Source: Streptomyces griseochromogenes
GTDB lineage: Bacteria; Actinomycetota; Actinomycetes; Streptomycetales; Streptomycetaceae
Direction: 5' to 3'
DNA length: 64,000 nucleotides
Assembly: GCF_001542625.1 (NCBI RefSeq)
Contig: NZ_CP016279.1
Span: 6,696,001 to 6,760,000 of the forward strand
In this document: positions 25,434 through 33,037 of the stretch, one piece after another
How the letters are laid out: every line of letters begins with the position of its first letter
Numbering within the stretch: position 1 is the stretch's first letter
Translations under genes and position numbers: made by a program
Notes under the pieces: model-generated
What the model was told of the DNA's origin: nothing
Database searches by the model: none
What the model saw: the letters and a program-made list of their open reading frames with translations, nothing else

Positions 25434-25443
25434 GAGGCGTGCT

Positions 25444-26370
25444 ATGCGCAGGTTCCGCACGATCCGCAATGTCCACGAACGCATCATCGAGGCCCCGGCC
25501 CAGGCCGTCGGGTCACTGCTCGACCGCCTGTCCTCGGCCGACGACCCGATCTGGCCCGCACCGGCCTGGCCCCCGATGCGTTTCGACCGGGCCCTGGGCG
25601 TCGGCGCGGACGGCGGCCACGGCTTCGTCCGCTACCGCGTCACCGCGTACAAGCCCGGCCGCCGCGCCCGCTTCGACTTCAACCCGCCCATGAGCGGCCA
25701 CCATGAGTTCGTCATCGAACCGCTGGGGCAGGAGCGCTGCCGCCTGCGGCACACCCTGGAGCTGCAACGCCGCGGCCCGAGGGCGCTGGGCTGGACTCTG
25801 GCGGTGCGCTGGATGCACGACACAGTGGTCGAGGAGGTCTTCGACAACGTCGAACGGGCCACCACCGGGACGGCGACCAACCCCGTTCGCTGGTCGCCTT
25901 GGGTCCGGTTGCTCCACCGGCTCATGTGGGACAGGGCCACCGGCGGCGACCTCCCGGCGGGCGCCCGCCTGGCCCGTGCCGCCTTCGAGCGGACCCACTA
26001 CAGCGACGCGTGGCGGATCCCGCTGCGTCCCGGGATGCCCCAGGACCCCGAGTCGTGGCGGGGAGTCCTGCGCGGAGCCTCCTTCCCGGTGGTGGGGCGC
26101 GAGGGCGGCGAGGTGCTGCTGGGCGAGGACGCCGGCCACCTCGACTTCCGCGCCTCGATCCACGTCGACGACCGTCAGGCCACGCTCAGCACGGTCGTGC
26201 GGATCCACAACTGGCGCGGCAGGCTGTACTGGGCCGTGGTCAAGCGCTTCCACCCCTTCATGGCCCGCACCATGCTCCGCCGCGTCCACCGGCGACTCGC
26301 CCTGGCGGCTCCCAGCGCCGCCGAGCGCGCACAGTCGGCCCCCGTTCCCGCCGCACCGCGAGGAAGGTGA
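25444..26370 (+). CDS. SRPBCC-DUF2867 protein
   Basis: 308 residues; GGAGG at six-base spacing. The first half (about 5-150) reads as a START/SRPBCC lipid-pocket fold (VHERIIEAPAQAVGSLLDRL, ARFDFNPPMSGHHEFVIEPL, GWTLAVRWMHDTVVEEVFD). The second half ends WRGRLYWAVVKRFHPFMARTMLRR, the characteristic end of DUF2867 proteins, often fused to NAD-binding domains in other species. No signal peptide. Binding of a hydrophobic ligand is plausible; whether it is an enzyme is unknown. Under probable control of the divergent TetR protein. Confidence 0.8.
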   Translation: MRRFRTIRNVHERIIEAPAQAVGSLLDRLSSADDPIWPAPAWPPMRFDRALGVGADGGHGFVRYRVTAYKPGRRARFDFNPPMSGHHEFVIEPLGQERCRLRHTLELQRRGPRALGWTLAVRWMHDTVVEEVFDNVERATTGTATNPVRWSPWVRLLHRLMWDRATGGDLPAGARLARAAFERTHYSDAWRIPLRPGMPQDPESWRGVLRGASFPVVGREGGEVLLGEDAGHLDFRASIHVDDRQATLSTVVRIHNWRGRLYWAVVKRFHPFMARTMLRRVHRRLALAAPSAAERAQSAPVPAAPRGR

Positions 26371-26675
26371 GTCGGGATCGACACGGAACAGCCTGCCGCG
26401 CCGCACAGCTCTGCCGGCGTGGAAGCGGCGTGCGCGCGGCTACCGGCTCGCTGTCCTCGGCATCGGCGCCTCCGCGGTGCTGTCACGTACGGCACGCACA
26501 GACGGGCGGAACACCTCCGCGCAGCGTCGAACGCCTTCGGGAACCTCTCTCCGCGAGATCCCCTCTGACAGGGCGGCATGCCACCGCCGACGGGTGAGTC
26601 CCGCGTCGCTCGGCCCGGTTGAGCGCCTCGGGAGGGTCCGTCGTGGTGGCTCCTCGGAGATTGGAGACACCCCCC
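26371..26675. other. Intergenic stretch before the secreted protease
   Basis: A frame from the preceding gene's strand stays open but has no start with a ribosome site and no recognisable product. The stretch presumably carries the protease promoter; no confident -35/-10 pair was found. Confidence 0.4.
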
Positions 26676-27569
26676 ATGCGTCTTTCCACCGCCCGCAGAA
26701 CCTCGACCCGGCAGATCGCCTCCGCCGCGATCGCCGCCGGCGCGGTGCTCGGACTCGTCGCCGCGTCCACCGGGACGGCCGGCGCGGCGACACCGACGCG
26801 CCCGGGCCGCCCGGACAGTCCCATCATCGGCGGCACCGAGAAGCCCGTCGGCTCGTATCCGTTCATGGCGGCGCTGCTGAGCAAGGGCCGGGGCAACCCG
26901 CACGACCGGCAGTTCTGCGGCGGCAGCCTGCTGGACCCGTCCATCGTCATGACGGCCGCGCACTGCGTCGTCGATGTGCGGCCCAAGCAGCTCGAAACGG
27001 TCGTCGGCCGCACCGTGCTGTCCAAGAAGAACCAGGGCCACCTGCGCAACGTCACCGACATCGTCGTCCACCCCCGCTACGCCAGGGGACAGGAGGCGTA
27101 CGACATCGCGTTCCTGATGCTGGACAAGCCCGTCACCGGTATTGCGCCGGTCAACCTGCCGACCGTGGGCACGGACGCGCTCATCCGCCCGGGCGCCAAG
27201 GCCACGGTCATCGGCTGGGGCAACACCGACACGGAAGTGCCGAACTATCCGGACCGGCTGCGAGCGGTGGACGTCCCGATCGTGTCGCACATCGAGTGCA
27301 AGGCGTCCTACCCGGGCTACGACAAAAAGGTCAACGTCTGCGCGGGCGTCGAGGGCAAGGACTCGTGCCAGGGTGACAGCGGCGGACCGATGTTCCGGAA
27401 GCTGCAGGGCCGCCGCGGGGTCTACCAGACAGGCATCGTGTCGTACGGCGACGGCTGCGCGGCCCAGGGGGCTCCCGGCGTGTACACGTACACCGGTTCG
27501 GCCAAGCTGTGGGACACGCTGGACGAGTCCGCCAAGGGCAGGATGGTGAAGCAACTGCTCGGCCGCTGA
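26676..27569 (+). CDS. Secreted trypsin-like serine protease
   Basis: 297 residues from the ATG after GGAGA. A Sec-type signal (basic head, then IASAAIAAGAVLGLVAAS, cleavage near AGA) is followed by a short propeptide and the mature start IIGGTEKPVGSYPFMAALL. All chymotrypsin-fold marks are present: CGGSLLDPSIVMTAAHCV (His), YDIAFLML (Asp), CQGDSGGPMF (Ser), and paired cysteines. Ser-Asp spacing and the Asp in KDSCQGDSGGP (six before Ser) predict trypsin-like cleavage after Arg/Lys. Extracellular, activated by removal of the propeptide. Stands alone. Confidence 0.93.
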   Translation: MRLSTARRTSTRQIASAAIAAGAVLGLVAASTGTAGAATPTRPGRPDSPIIGGTEKPVGSYPFMAALLSKGRGNPHDRQFCGGSLLDPSIVMTAAHCVVDVRPKQLETVVGRTVLSKKNQGHLRNVTDIVVHPRYARGQEAYDIAFLMLDKPVTGIAPVNLPTVGTDALIRPGAKATVIGWGNTDTEVPNYPDRLRAVDVPIVSHIECKASYPGYDKKVNVCAGVEGKDSCQGDSGGPMFRKLQGRRGVYQTGIVSYGDGCAAQGAPGVYTYTGSAKLWDTLDESAKGRMVKQLLGR

Positions 27570-27745
27570 TCCCAAAGGGTGCCCTGTTCCGCCACGGGCA
27601 GCTGACGAGCGCGCACTGCCTGGCCTCGGGGTTCTTGTCCGCCCACGTCATCGCCGTGGGCGGACCGCCGGCCGCGCGCACCGACACAGAACTCAGCGCC
27701 GCTCTGCGCGCGGCCGACGCCGATGAAGCTCTCGCCAGGCGCCCT

Positions 27746-28254
27746 TCAGACTGTGCGGAAGGCGAGGACGGTGTTGTGGCCACCGAAGCCGACGGAAGTG
27801 CTGAGGGCCAGGGCCATGCGCTGGTGACGAGGTCGATGCCGTGGGTCCCGTCGTCGAAGGCTTCGAAGTCGTCGGTGGGCGGGACGGTCGCGTGGCTGAG
27901 GGAGAGCACCGTCAGGGCCGCCTCGACTGCTCCGGCAGTTGCCATGTCCCCGGCGCCGTCGCCCACCACGACCGCCACCCGTTCGCCCGCCCGGCTCTCG
28001 GGGCGCAGACCCGCGTCCGCGACGGCTTCGTACGCGGCGGTCAGCGCGAACCGGGTGAAGCGGCCCGGTCGACGCGCCCCCGATCTCCGCAGGTGCCGGC
28101 GCTGGGCGTAGCCAGGCACCCGGCAGGAGAAGTCCACCGGCAAGCCGCGCAGCTCCGGTCCACGGCGGCTGCCTTCCCCCGCCAACGTCGCGCCGAGCGT
28201 CTGCTGGAACGCGCGCCGACACTCACGCGGGCAGGATCCGGGCCCCTCCGACAA
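27746..28254 (-). pseudogene. Decayed beta-ketoacyl synthase (KAS II/FabF-like)
   Basis: Minus-strand pieces of one ketosynthase remain. The N-terminal part reads RRPGRFTRFALTAAYEAVAD and RVAVVVGDGAGD; this runs without a break into the C-terminal part AGAVEAALTVLSLSHATVPP and DDGTHGIDLVTS. The active-site Cys region, roughly 250 residues, is therefore deleted. At about 27820 the frame shifts, and the ending continues in another frame as MALALSTSVGFGGHNTVLAF, the family's GFGGHN end. Loss of Cys and one His plus the frameshift exclude activity. Confidence 0.8.
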
Positions 28255-28860
28255 CGGAGTACCCCGAGAATGAAGTGAAGGGACGGCACATGTGAGTCAG
28301 TCACCGGCCCTCGCCTCTGCCGACGCCGGCATCCGGGCCGCCCGCGCACGCACCACCGCGCAGCCCGCCACATCGGCACCGACACTCGACGGTGAGCTCC
28401 CGGCACCACTCCCTCGGGCACACCCGGCCGACGCCGGCCTGGAACCCCCAGCCGGCGCCTTCAGGCAGTGGGCCGCTGAGCACAGCACGTAGAAACGCCG
28501 CGAAATGAGGATCGTCCGTACTCCGCGCGACCCCTGACCGTACGACGCAGGCCGCGGCCCAGCCCACGCCATGGGCGACACCGGGCCCACCAGCTCGTCG
28601 GCGCCAACGCGGTCAACACCGAACAGCTCGCGCCGTGCCCGACGCAGGGGCGGCCGGAGGCCTTGGGCTACTCGATGCCGCGAGCACGCCCGTCGGCCGG
28701 CAGCGGCCGTTCGCCGACTACAGCTTGAAGCCGTAGTCGAGCAGCTTCGCGGCGTCGGGGCACCTGCGGCCGCACCGCGGACTGAGTGCACCACCTGCGG
28801 AAACCCCGCCCCCGTGGCGAGCGGTATTCCGCTCGCCGCGAGGGCGGTCGACGATTACTT
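28255..28860. other. Degenerate non-coding stretch
   Basis: No frame here has a ribosome site with recognisable product. It continues the decayed patch that starts with the ketosynthase relic. A minus-strand phrase AAKLLDYGFKL followed by a stop at 28718 recalls the end of D-Ala-D-Ala carboxypeptidases but is too short to call. Confidence 0.4.
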
Positions 28861-29610
28861 CTAGCGCTCCGCGCGGTGGCGCTCGATCTCCAGCGCCAGG
28901 TCACCACGCTCCCTGCGGGCCGTGTCCGCCTCCTCGCGCACCTTGTCGAGACGGTCCTCCAGCTGGCAGACCCGCTCGCGGTAGCGTTCGAGCTCGGCAC
29001 GCACGAACTCGACGTCGGCGATCTGCTGCGCGGCTTCCTTGCGGATCTCCTCCGTCTCCTCCTCGAACCTCTGCTTGGCCTCGTCCAGTTCGGCGATGGC
29101 CAACTCCGCGGCCTCCTCCGCCAGCGCGGTGCGCTGCTCGGCGGCCAGGGTCCGCTGAGCGGAGGCCCTGGTCACGGTCTCGATACGTTCCTCGGCGGCA
29201 GCCGAGTCCGTGATGATGGCCAGCTCTTCGAGATAGACCGGCAGATCCGTGGCCAGCTGAGACATGAGCGCTACGAGATCGTCGCGGCCCACGCCCGCAT
29301 CCTGTGCGGCTTCCACCGCTCCCTCCATGTGGGGAACGCCCGTTTCAGGCGTCTGCGCTACGGGCTGCGGCGTCGCTACCTGAGCGGAGGCCTGAACATC
29401 TGCTGCCGCTTTGGCCGCTTTCTTGGTCTCGGCCGCCTGGCGCTTCTGCTCCTTGCGCTGCTGCCTCTTGGCACGGAACTTGCGGAAGGCCCCGAGCGCG
29501 TTGTGCTCGGGATGAGCGCAGTAACGAGGCGCCGGGTCGTCGGGCGTCGGCGCTGCGGGAGCGTTGGTGCAATCCGGGTAAGCGCAGACCGGCAGCGTTT
29601 CAACAGTCAT
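28861..29610 (-). CDS. Cys-rich headed coiled-coil protein
   Basis: 249 residues. The head CAYPDCTN...[10 protein letters not shown] has Cys/His spacing suited to one zinc ion, followed by a very basic stretch ([20 protein letters not shown]). From about residue 110 to the end the protein is a long alpha-helical coiled coil ([20 protein letters not shown] onward, heavy in Glu, Ala and Arg). No membrane segment. It resembles KfrA-like or nucleoid-associated coiled-coil proteins that are frequent on actinomycete plasmids and integrative elements, but no certain family is assigned. A zinc head plus a basic patch suggests DNA or RNA contact. Confidence 0.7.
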   Translation of the reverse strand: MTVETLPVCAYPDCTNAPAAPTPDDPAPRYCAHPEHNALGAFRKFRAKRQQRKEQKRQAAETKKAAKAAADVQASAQVATPQPVAQTPETGVPHMEGAVEAAQDAGVGRDDLVALMSQLATDLPVYLEELAIITDSAAAEERIETVTRASAQRTLAAEQRTALAEEAAELAIAELDEAKQRFEEETEEIRKEAAQQIADVEFVRAELERYRERVCQLEDRLDKVREEADTARRERGDLALEIERHRAER

Positions 29611-29933
29611 CTTTCTGCCTTTCCATAGATGTTCGAGGTTTTCGAAGGCAAACCGGCAACCGGCGCGGCTTGCGCCGGCCGGTCACACACGAGGATTTAC
29701 CGATCACGGTAGATGCGGTCGGGGCCTCACGGGCACCGCACCCGCTGGTCGTCAGCGATCGGTAAGATCGCGCGGCCGCCCCGGAACTGCGGCACGGCGC
29801 CGCACAAGGCGCACGGCCCTCAAGCCGCCCGCGCCTGGTGCGCCGAGGACGCGGTCCGCACTCCCCTGGCCTACGTCACACGGGTCCGCGCACGCCAGGG
29901 GCCCACCCACTTCAACGTGGGCGAGGGGATCAC
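29611..29933. other. Intergenic region with two dyads
   Basis: A GC hairpin, CCGGCGC-GGCTT-GCGCCGG, lies at 29660-29678. TTACCGATC at 29697 and GATCGGTAA at 29757 are exact inverse copies 51 bases apart, which could support looping or a regulator. A plus-strand frame (29713-29997) runs into the TetR gene from the opposite strand and lacks family resemblance. Confidence 0.5.
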
Positions 29934-30527
29934 TCAGGCCGGTCCGCCGCCCGGAGGCAATGTGACGCGCAACCCCCCGAGCAGCGTGGCCAGGTAGCGT
30001 TCGGCGGTGGCGACTCGGTCGGCGCCAGGACCGCTGTGGACCTGCGCGGCGTAGGCGACGCCGCACACCAGCGGGACCAGGTCGGCGGAGACGAAGTCGG
30101 CCCGGACCACCCCGGCCTCGCGGGCACGGTCCAGCAGTGCGTCGCCCACCGAGCTCAGCGCCCGTTTCAGTTCCGTGGTGCGCGGCAGGCTGTCCGAGGG
30201 CGCGGCGGCCACGGTGGACAGGGACGCATCGCTGACCTGTGCTTCGACGGTGCGCATGAGGAAGCGCTCCAGCGCGCTCCAGGGGTCGGAATCGGCCAGC
30301 ACCCGCTCGCCGTGGGTGACGAGGGCTTCCAGTGAGTCGGCGGCGACTGTCTCCAGGAGCGCTTCGGGCGTGGGGAAGTGCCGGTAGACGGTGCCGACCC
30401 CAAGTCCGACTCGGCGGGCGACGTCGTTGAGCTGCAACGGCGTCCCCTCGTCGACCAGGTCACGGGCGACGTCGACGATCCGCTGCCAGTTGCGGGCAGC
30501 ATCCTTGCGCAGCGGCGTGGTCGTCAT
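29934..30527 (-). CDS. TetR family transcriptional regulator
   Basis: 197 residues. The N terminus (PLRKDAARNWQRIVDVARDL, LNDVARRVGLGVGTVYRHFP, TPEALLETVA) is a clean TetR helix-turn-helix with the YRHFP motif. The C-terminal domain is of the type with a SBD-like helical bundle (LERFLMRTVEAQV, ALLDRAREAGVVRADF). Encoded 127 bases downstream of the alpha/beta hydrolase gene on the same strand. A plausible controller of that gene through the repeated CATCCGGAT elements upstream of it. Confidence 0.92.
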   Translation of the reverse strand: MTTTPLRKDAARNWQRIVDVARDLVDEGTPLQLNDVARRVGLGVGTVYRHFPTPEALLETVAADSLEALVTHGERVLADSDPWSALERFLMRTVEAQVSDASLSTVAAAPSDSLPRTTELKRALSSVGDALLDRAREAGVVRADFVSADLVPLVCGVAYAAQVHSGPGADRVATAERYLATLLGGLRVTLPPGGGPA

Positions 30528-30653
30528 GGCGACAGTCTAAATACCTCGCACGTTCCCTTACGGGGCCCGCCTTTGATCATGCTCAGACATGCCGGGTGAC
30601 GTGCGTACGGCCGTACGGCGTGGGCGCGCGGACCGCCGAGGCCCGCCGGGCCC

Positions 30654-31448
30654 TCAGTGCCGGTCCTGCTGTCGGCCGAGGAAGCCCGTGATGAGCCCCA
30701 GCCACTCCTTCGGCTGCTCCGCGAACGGCAGATGCCCGGTGGCAAGCTCGGCGGTCTCCGCACCGGGGATGGCCTCGGCCAGCTGGTACTGGAGGGCGGC
30801 CGGTATCAGGGAGTCTGCCGCGGTGACGATGACAAGAGTCGGGACGGTGATCGCGGCCAGGTCTTCGCGCACGTCGGCGCGACGGACCAGGTCGACCTGA
30901 GCGCCGGTGCCCGGCGGAAGGGCGGAAGCGGTCTGCTCGGCGGCGGCGCGCACCTGAGCGGGAGTGAGGGAGTTCAGCACCGGCGCGCTCAGGGCCAGCT
31001 GGGTCAGGTACTGGGCCAGCAGGACGTGCCGGCCGGATTCGTAGAGCTGCTGCCAGATGGCGGCGGCCAGCTCGGTGCGGGTGTCCACATGGGCGAAGGT
31101 GGCACTCAGCACGAGGGAGGTGACCCGTTCCGGATGACGGACGGCGGCTCGGATCGCGACCAGCCCGCCCAGCGAGTATCCGCAGACGGCGAACGTGTCG
31201 AGCCCTTCGGCGTCCGCCGCCGCGACGAGCTGGTCCGCCAGCATGTCGAGGTCCAAGGGCGTCTGCGTGGCAGGAGTCTCTCCTGAGCCCGGGTAGTCGA
31301 CCCCGACAACGGTGTGCCGCCCGGCGAGCCCGTCCATGATCGATCCGTAATTGGCCGCTGTGCCGCCGCCGGCACCGTGGGCGAGGAGGAGGCCGGGGCC
31401 GGAGCCGTGGACGGTACGGGCGTAGGCGGCAGGGGCTGCCTTGGTCAT
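30654..31448 (-). CDS. Alpha/beta hydrolase
   Basis: 264 residues from the ATG after AAGGAC; a 56-codon in-frame extension would run through the operator repeats and is rejected. The family marks are LLLAHGAGGGTAANYG (HG oxyanion region), VGVDYPGSGETPA, AVCGYSLGGLVAIRAAVRHP (nucleophile Ser in GYSLGG), and ATGHLPFAEQPKEW with the His. Family members include esterases, haloperoxidase-like and enol-lactonase-like enzymes; the substrate is not determinable. Cytoplasmic. Upstream DNA holds tandem CGGAT...ATCC elements. Confidence 0.9.
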   Translation of the reverse strand: MTKAAPAAYARTVHGSGPGLLLAHGAGGGTAANYGSIMDGLAGRHTVVGVDYPGSGETPATQTPLDLDMLADQLVAAADAEGLDTFAVCGYSLGGLVAIRAAVRHPERVTSLVLSATFAHVDTRTELAAAIWQQLYESGRHVLLAQYLTQLALSAPVLNSLTPAQVRAAAEQTASALPPGTGAQVDLVRRADVREDLAAITVPTLVIVTAADSLIPAALQYQLAEAIPGAETAELATGHLPFAEQPKEWLGLITGFLGRQQDRH

Positions 31449-31552
31449 GATTGGGTCCTTAGGTACGTGATCGTTTGCGTATGCACGGTTCGACCGCCAC
31501 CGAGGCCGGATCCGAGGTCGAGGGGTCTGTCCAGTCACACGAAAAGGCCAAG

Positions 31553-31699
31553 CATCCGGATAATCAATCCGCTTTGCGTGCCGCGACCGTAACACACATC
31601 CGGATTGTCTATCCACTTAGCCACGATCGGTTGCCGTCAGCGGTCGCAGACCGGGTATGACCTCGGGCTCCGTAAGACTTCTGTCATCCGGATTCCGGA
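31553..31699. promoter_or_regulatory. Repeated CATCCGGAT elements between divergent genes
   Basis: CATCCGGATAATCAATCC at 31553 and CATCCGGATTGTCTATCC at 31597 are 44 bases apart and match at 15 of 18 positions. The first contains the dyad CGGAT-n5-ATCCG. A third partial copy, CATCCGGATTCC, is at 31685. They lie between the alpha/beta hydrolase (minus) and DM13 (plus) genes, and the size suits a TetR dimer. Confidence 0.6.
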
Positions 31700-31765
31700 C
31701 GCGGAGCCGCTGTCCTGCCGTTGAATCGATCACGAGCATCACTCGACGTGACCACGGAGGCGGAC

Positions 31766-32284
31766 ATGCGTGTACGACGAAAGCCCAGCAGGCCGGTGAT
31801 CGTCAGCGCCCTGATTCTCGGCCTGGCCCTGGCCGCAGCGGGGCTGTACTGGTTCCAGCCATGGAAGCTGTGGACCGACGAGACCGTACGCGAGGCACTG
31901 CCCGTCGCGGGCGCCGGGACCGGCGAGCCGAAAACGCTCACCAAGGGACGGTTCATCAGCCATGAGCACTCCACCCGAGGCACGGTCCGCGTCCTCGAAC
32001 TCCCTGACGGCTCACGCACGTTGCGCCTGGAGGGCCTGGACACGAGCAACGGGCCCGCACTGCATGTCTGGGTCACCGATGCCCCGGTGAAGGAGGGCAC
32101 GGGCGGATGGCGGGTCTTCGACGACGGCCGGTACGTCGACCTCGGCGGCCTCAAGGGCAACAAGGGCGACCAGAACTACGCACTTCCCGCGTCGGTGGAC
32201 CTCGATGAACTCACCAGCGTCTCCATCTGGTGCGAGCGCTTCGGCGTGTCTTTCGGAGCGGCACAACTGCACGCCGTCGGCTGA
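31766..32284 (+). CDS. Membrane-anchored DM13 domain protein
   Basis: 172 residues; GGAGG is five bases before the ATG, deciding this start. One N-terminal helix (PVIVSALILGLALAAAGLYWF) anchors the protein, with the rest outside. From about residue 60 it matches the DM13 domain: GRFISHEHSTRGTVRVLELP, LRLEGLDTSNGPALHVWVTD, LGGLKGNKGDQNYALP, and the ending SVSIWCERFGVSFGAAQL with the conserved Cys. DM13 domains are proposed to take part in electron transfer at the cell surface. It stands alone on the plus strand. Confidence 0.88.
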   Translation: MRVRRKPSRPVIVSALILGLALAAAGLYWFQPWKLWTDETVREALPVAGAGTGEPKTLTKGRFISHEHSTRGTVRVLELPDGSRTLRLEGLDTSNGPALHVWVTDAPVKEGTGGWRVFDDGRYVDLGGLKGNKGDQNYALPASVDLDELTSVSIWCERFGVSFGAAQLHAVG

Positions 32285-32446
32285 CAGGGGCGAGGCGCGC
32301 GGCCGGACGAGGGCGATCATTCATCGCCGGCGCGGGCTTCGTGCACATCCCGCTGTTCCGCGAGGAGTTGGGGCGTGCGGTTGGCGAGGCGTCCGTGCCC
32401 GTGGAACTGGTGCTCACGCACAGAGCCGATGGTGTGCGGCCCGGCG

Positions 32447-32641
32447 TCACGGCGATGGAGCGGACTTCCGGCGCCGGGCGAGCCTCCGCCAGGCCACCCA
32501 GAGGTTGATCAAGAGGATCAGCGATCCTGCGATGGGCCACCCCATCGATCCGCCGTCGCGGTAGGTCTCGATTCCCGTCGCCAGCAGCATCGCGCCGACC
32601 ACCGGGCCTGCCAGGTCGAAGAACAGGCTCGCCCGGTCCAT
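32447..32641 (-). CDS. Small two-helix membrane protein (uncertain)
   Basis: 64 residues from the ATG. Two hydrophobic segments, FDLAGPVVGAMLLATGI and GWPIAGSLILLINLWVAW, are followed by a basic tail RRLARRRKSAP. The composition is protein-like and non-repetitive. No good ribosome site precedes either the ATG or an in-frame GTG at 32663, and the frame continues upstream into the MMPL relic, so it could be a surviving piece of decayed sequence. Confidence 0.4.
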   Translation of the reverse strand: MDRASLFFDLAGPVVGAMLLATGIETYRDGGSMGWPIAGSLILLINLWVAWRRLARRRKSAPSP

Positions 32642-32699
32642 GATCTTGGAGAGGTTGACCACGGCTTGATCATGACAGGGAACCGGCCGGCGGCCAAGG

Positions 32700-32940
32700 G
32701 GCATGTGCCCACCATGGCGCGCCCGGCCAGTCGCACGAACGACGGTACGAGCACGGCGCGGACGAGCGTCGCGTCCGGCACCACCGCCGGTGCCGGGCCG
32801 ACACCGGGGAGTTTCAGCAGAGTCACCCCGGAGATGGCGAAGACGAACAGCACCGCGGCGACGAGGACCGCCGCGGGCGTGATGATGCGGCCGGTGTGCC
32901 GGAGCCCGAAAGCGACCGACTCCGTGTTGCGGGAATCCAT
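32700..32940 (-). pseudogene. MMPL transporter C-terminal relic
   Basis: NTESVAFGLRHTGRIITPAA, then a helix, then VVPDATLVRAVLVPSFVRLA match the last transmembrane block of MMPL/RND lipid transporters. At GRA the frame breaks and the next family residues (WWA) continue in another frame, consistent with a two-base loss. More than 600 residues of the usual protein are missing on the N-terminal side. Confidence 0.75.
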
Positions 32941-33037
32941 CGGCGGTCGCCCTGCGTGAACGGATGGCGATCGCGCGTGCGGTTGTCGTCCGTCGTGGGG
33001 CACGCGATGCTGAGGGAGCACGAAGGGAAGCGGTGCC

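Noticed and set aside
28718..28756. Minus-strand phrase AAKLLDYGFKL plus stop, like the end of a D-Ala-D-Ala carboxypeptidase
   Set aside because: Only about a dozen codons; chance similarity cannot be excluded and nothing upstream supports it.
29713..29997. 94-codon plus-strand frame with a protein-like end
   Set aside because: Runs into the TetR gene on the other strand, lacks a ribosome site, and shows no recognisable family.
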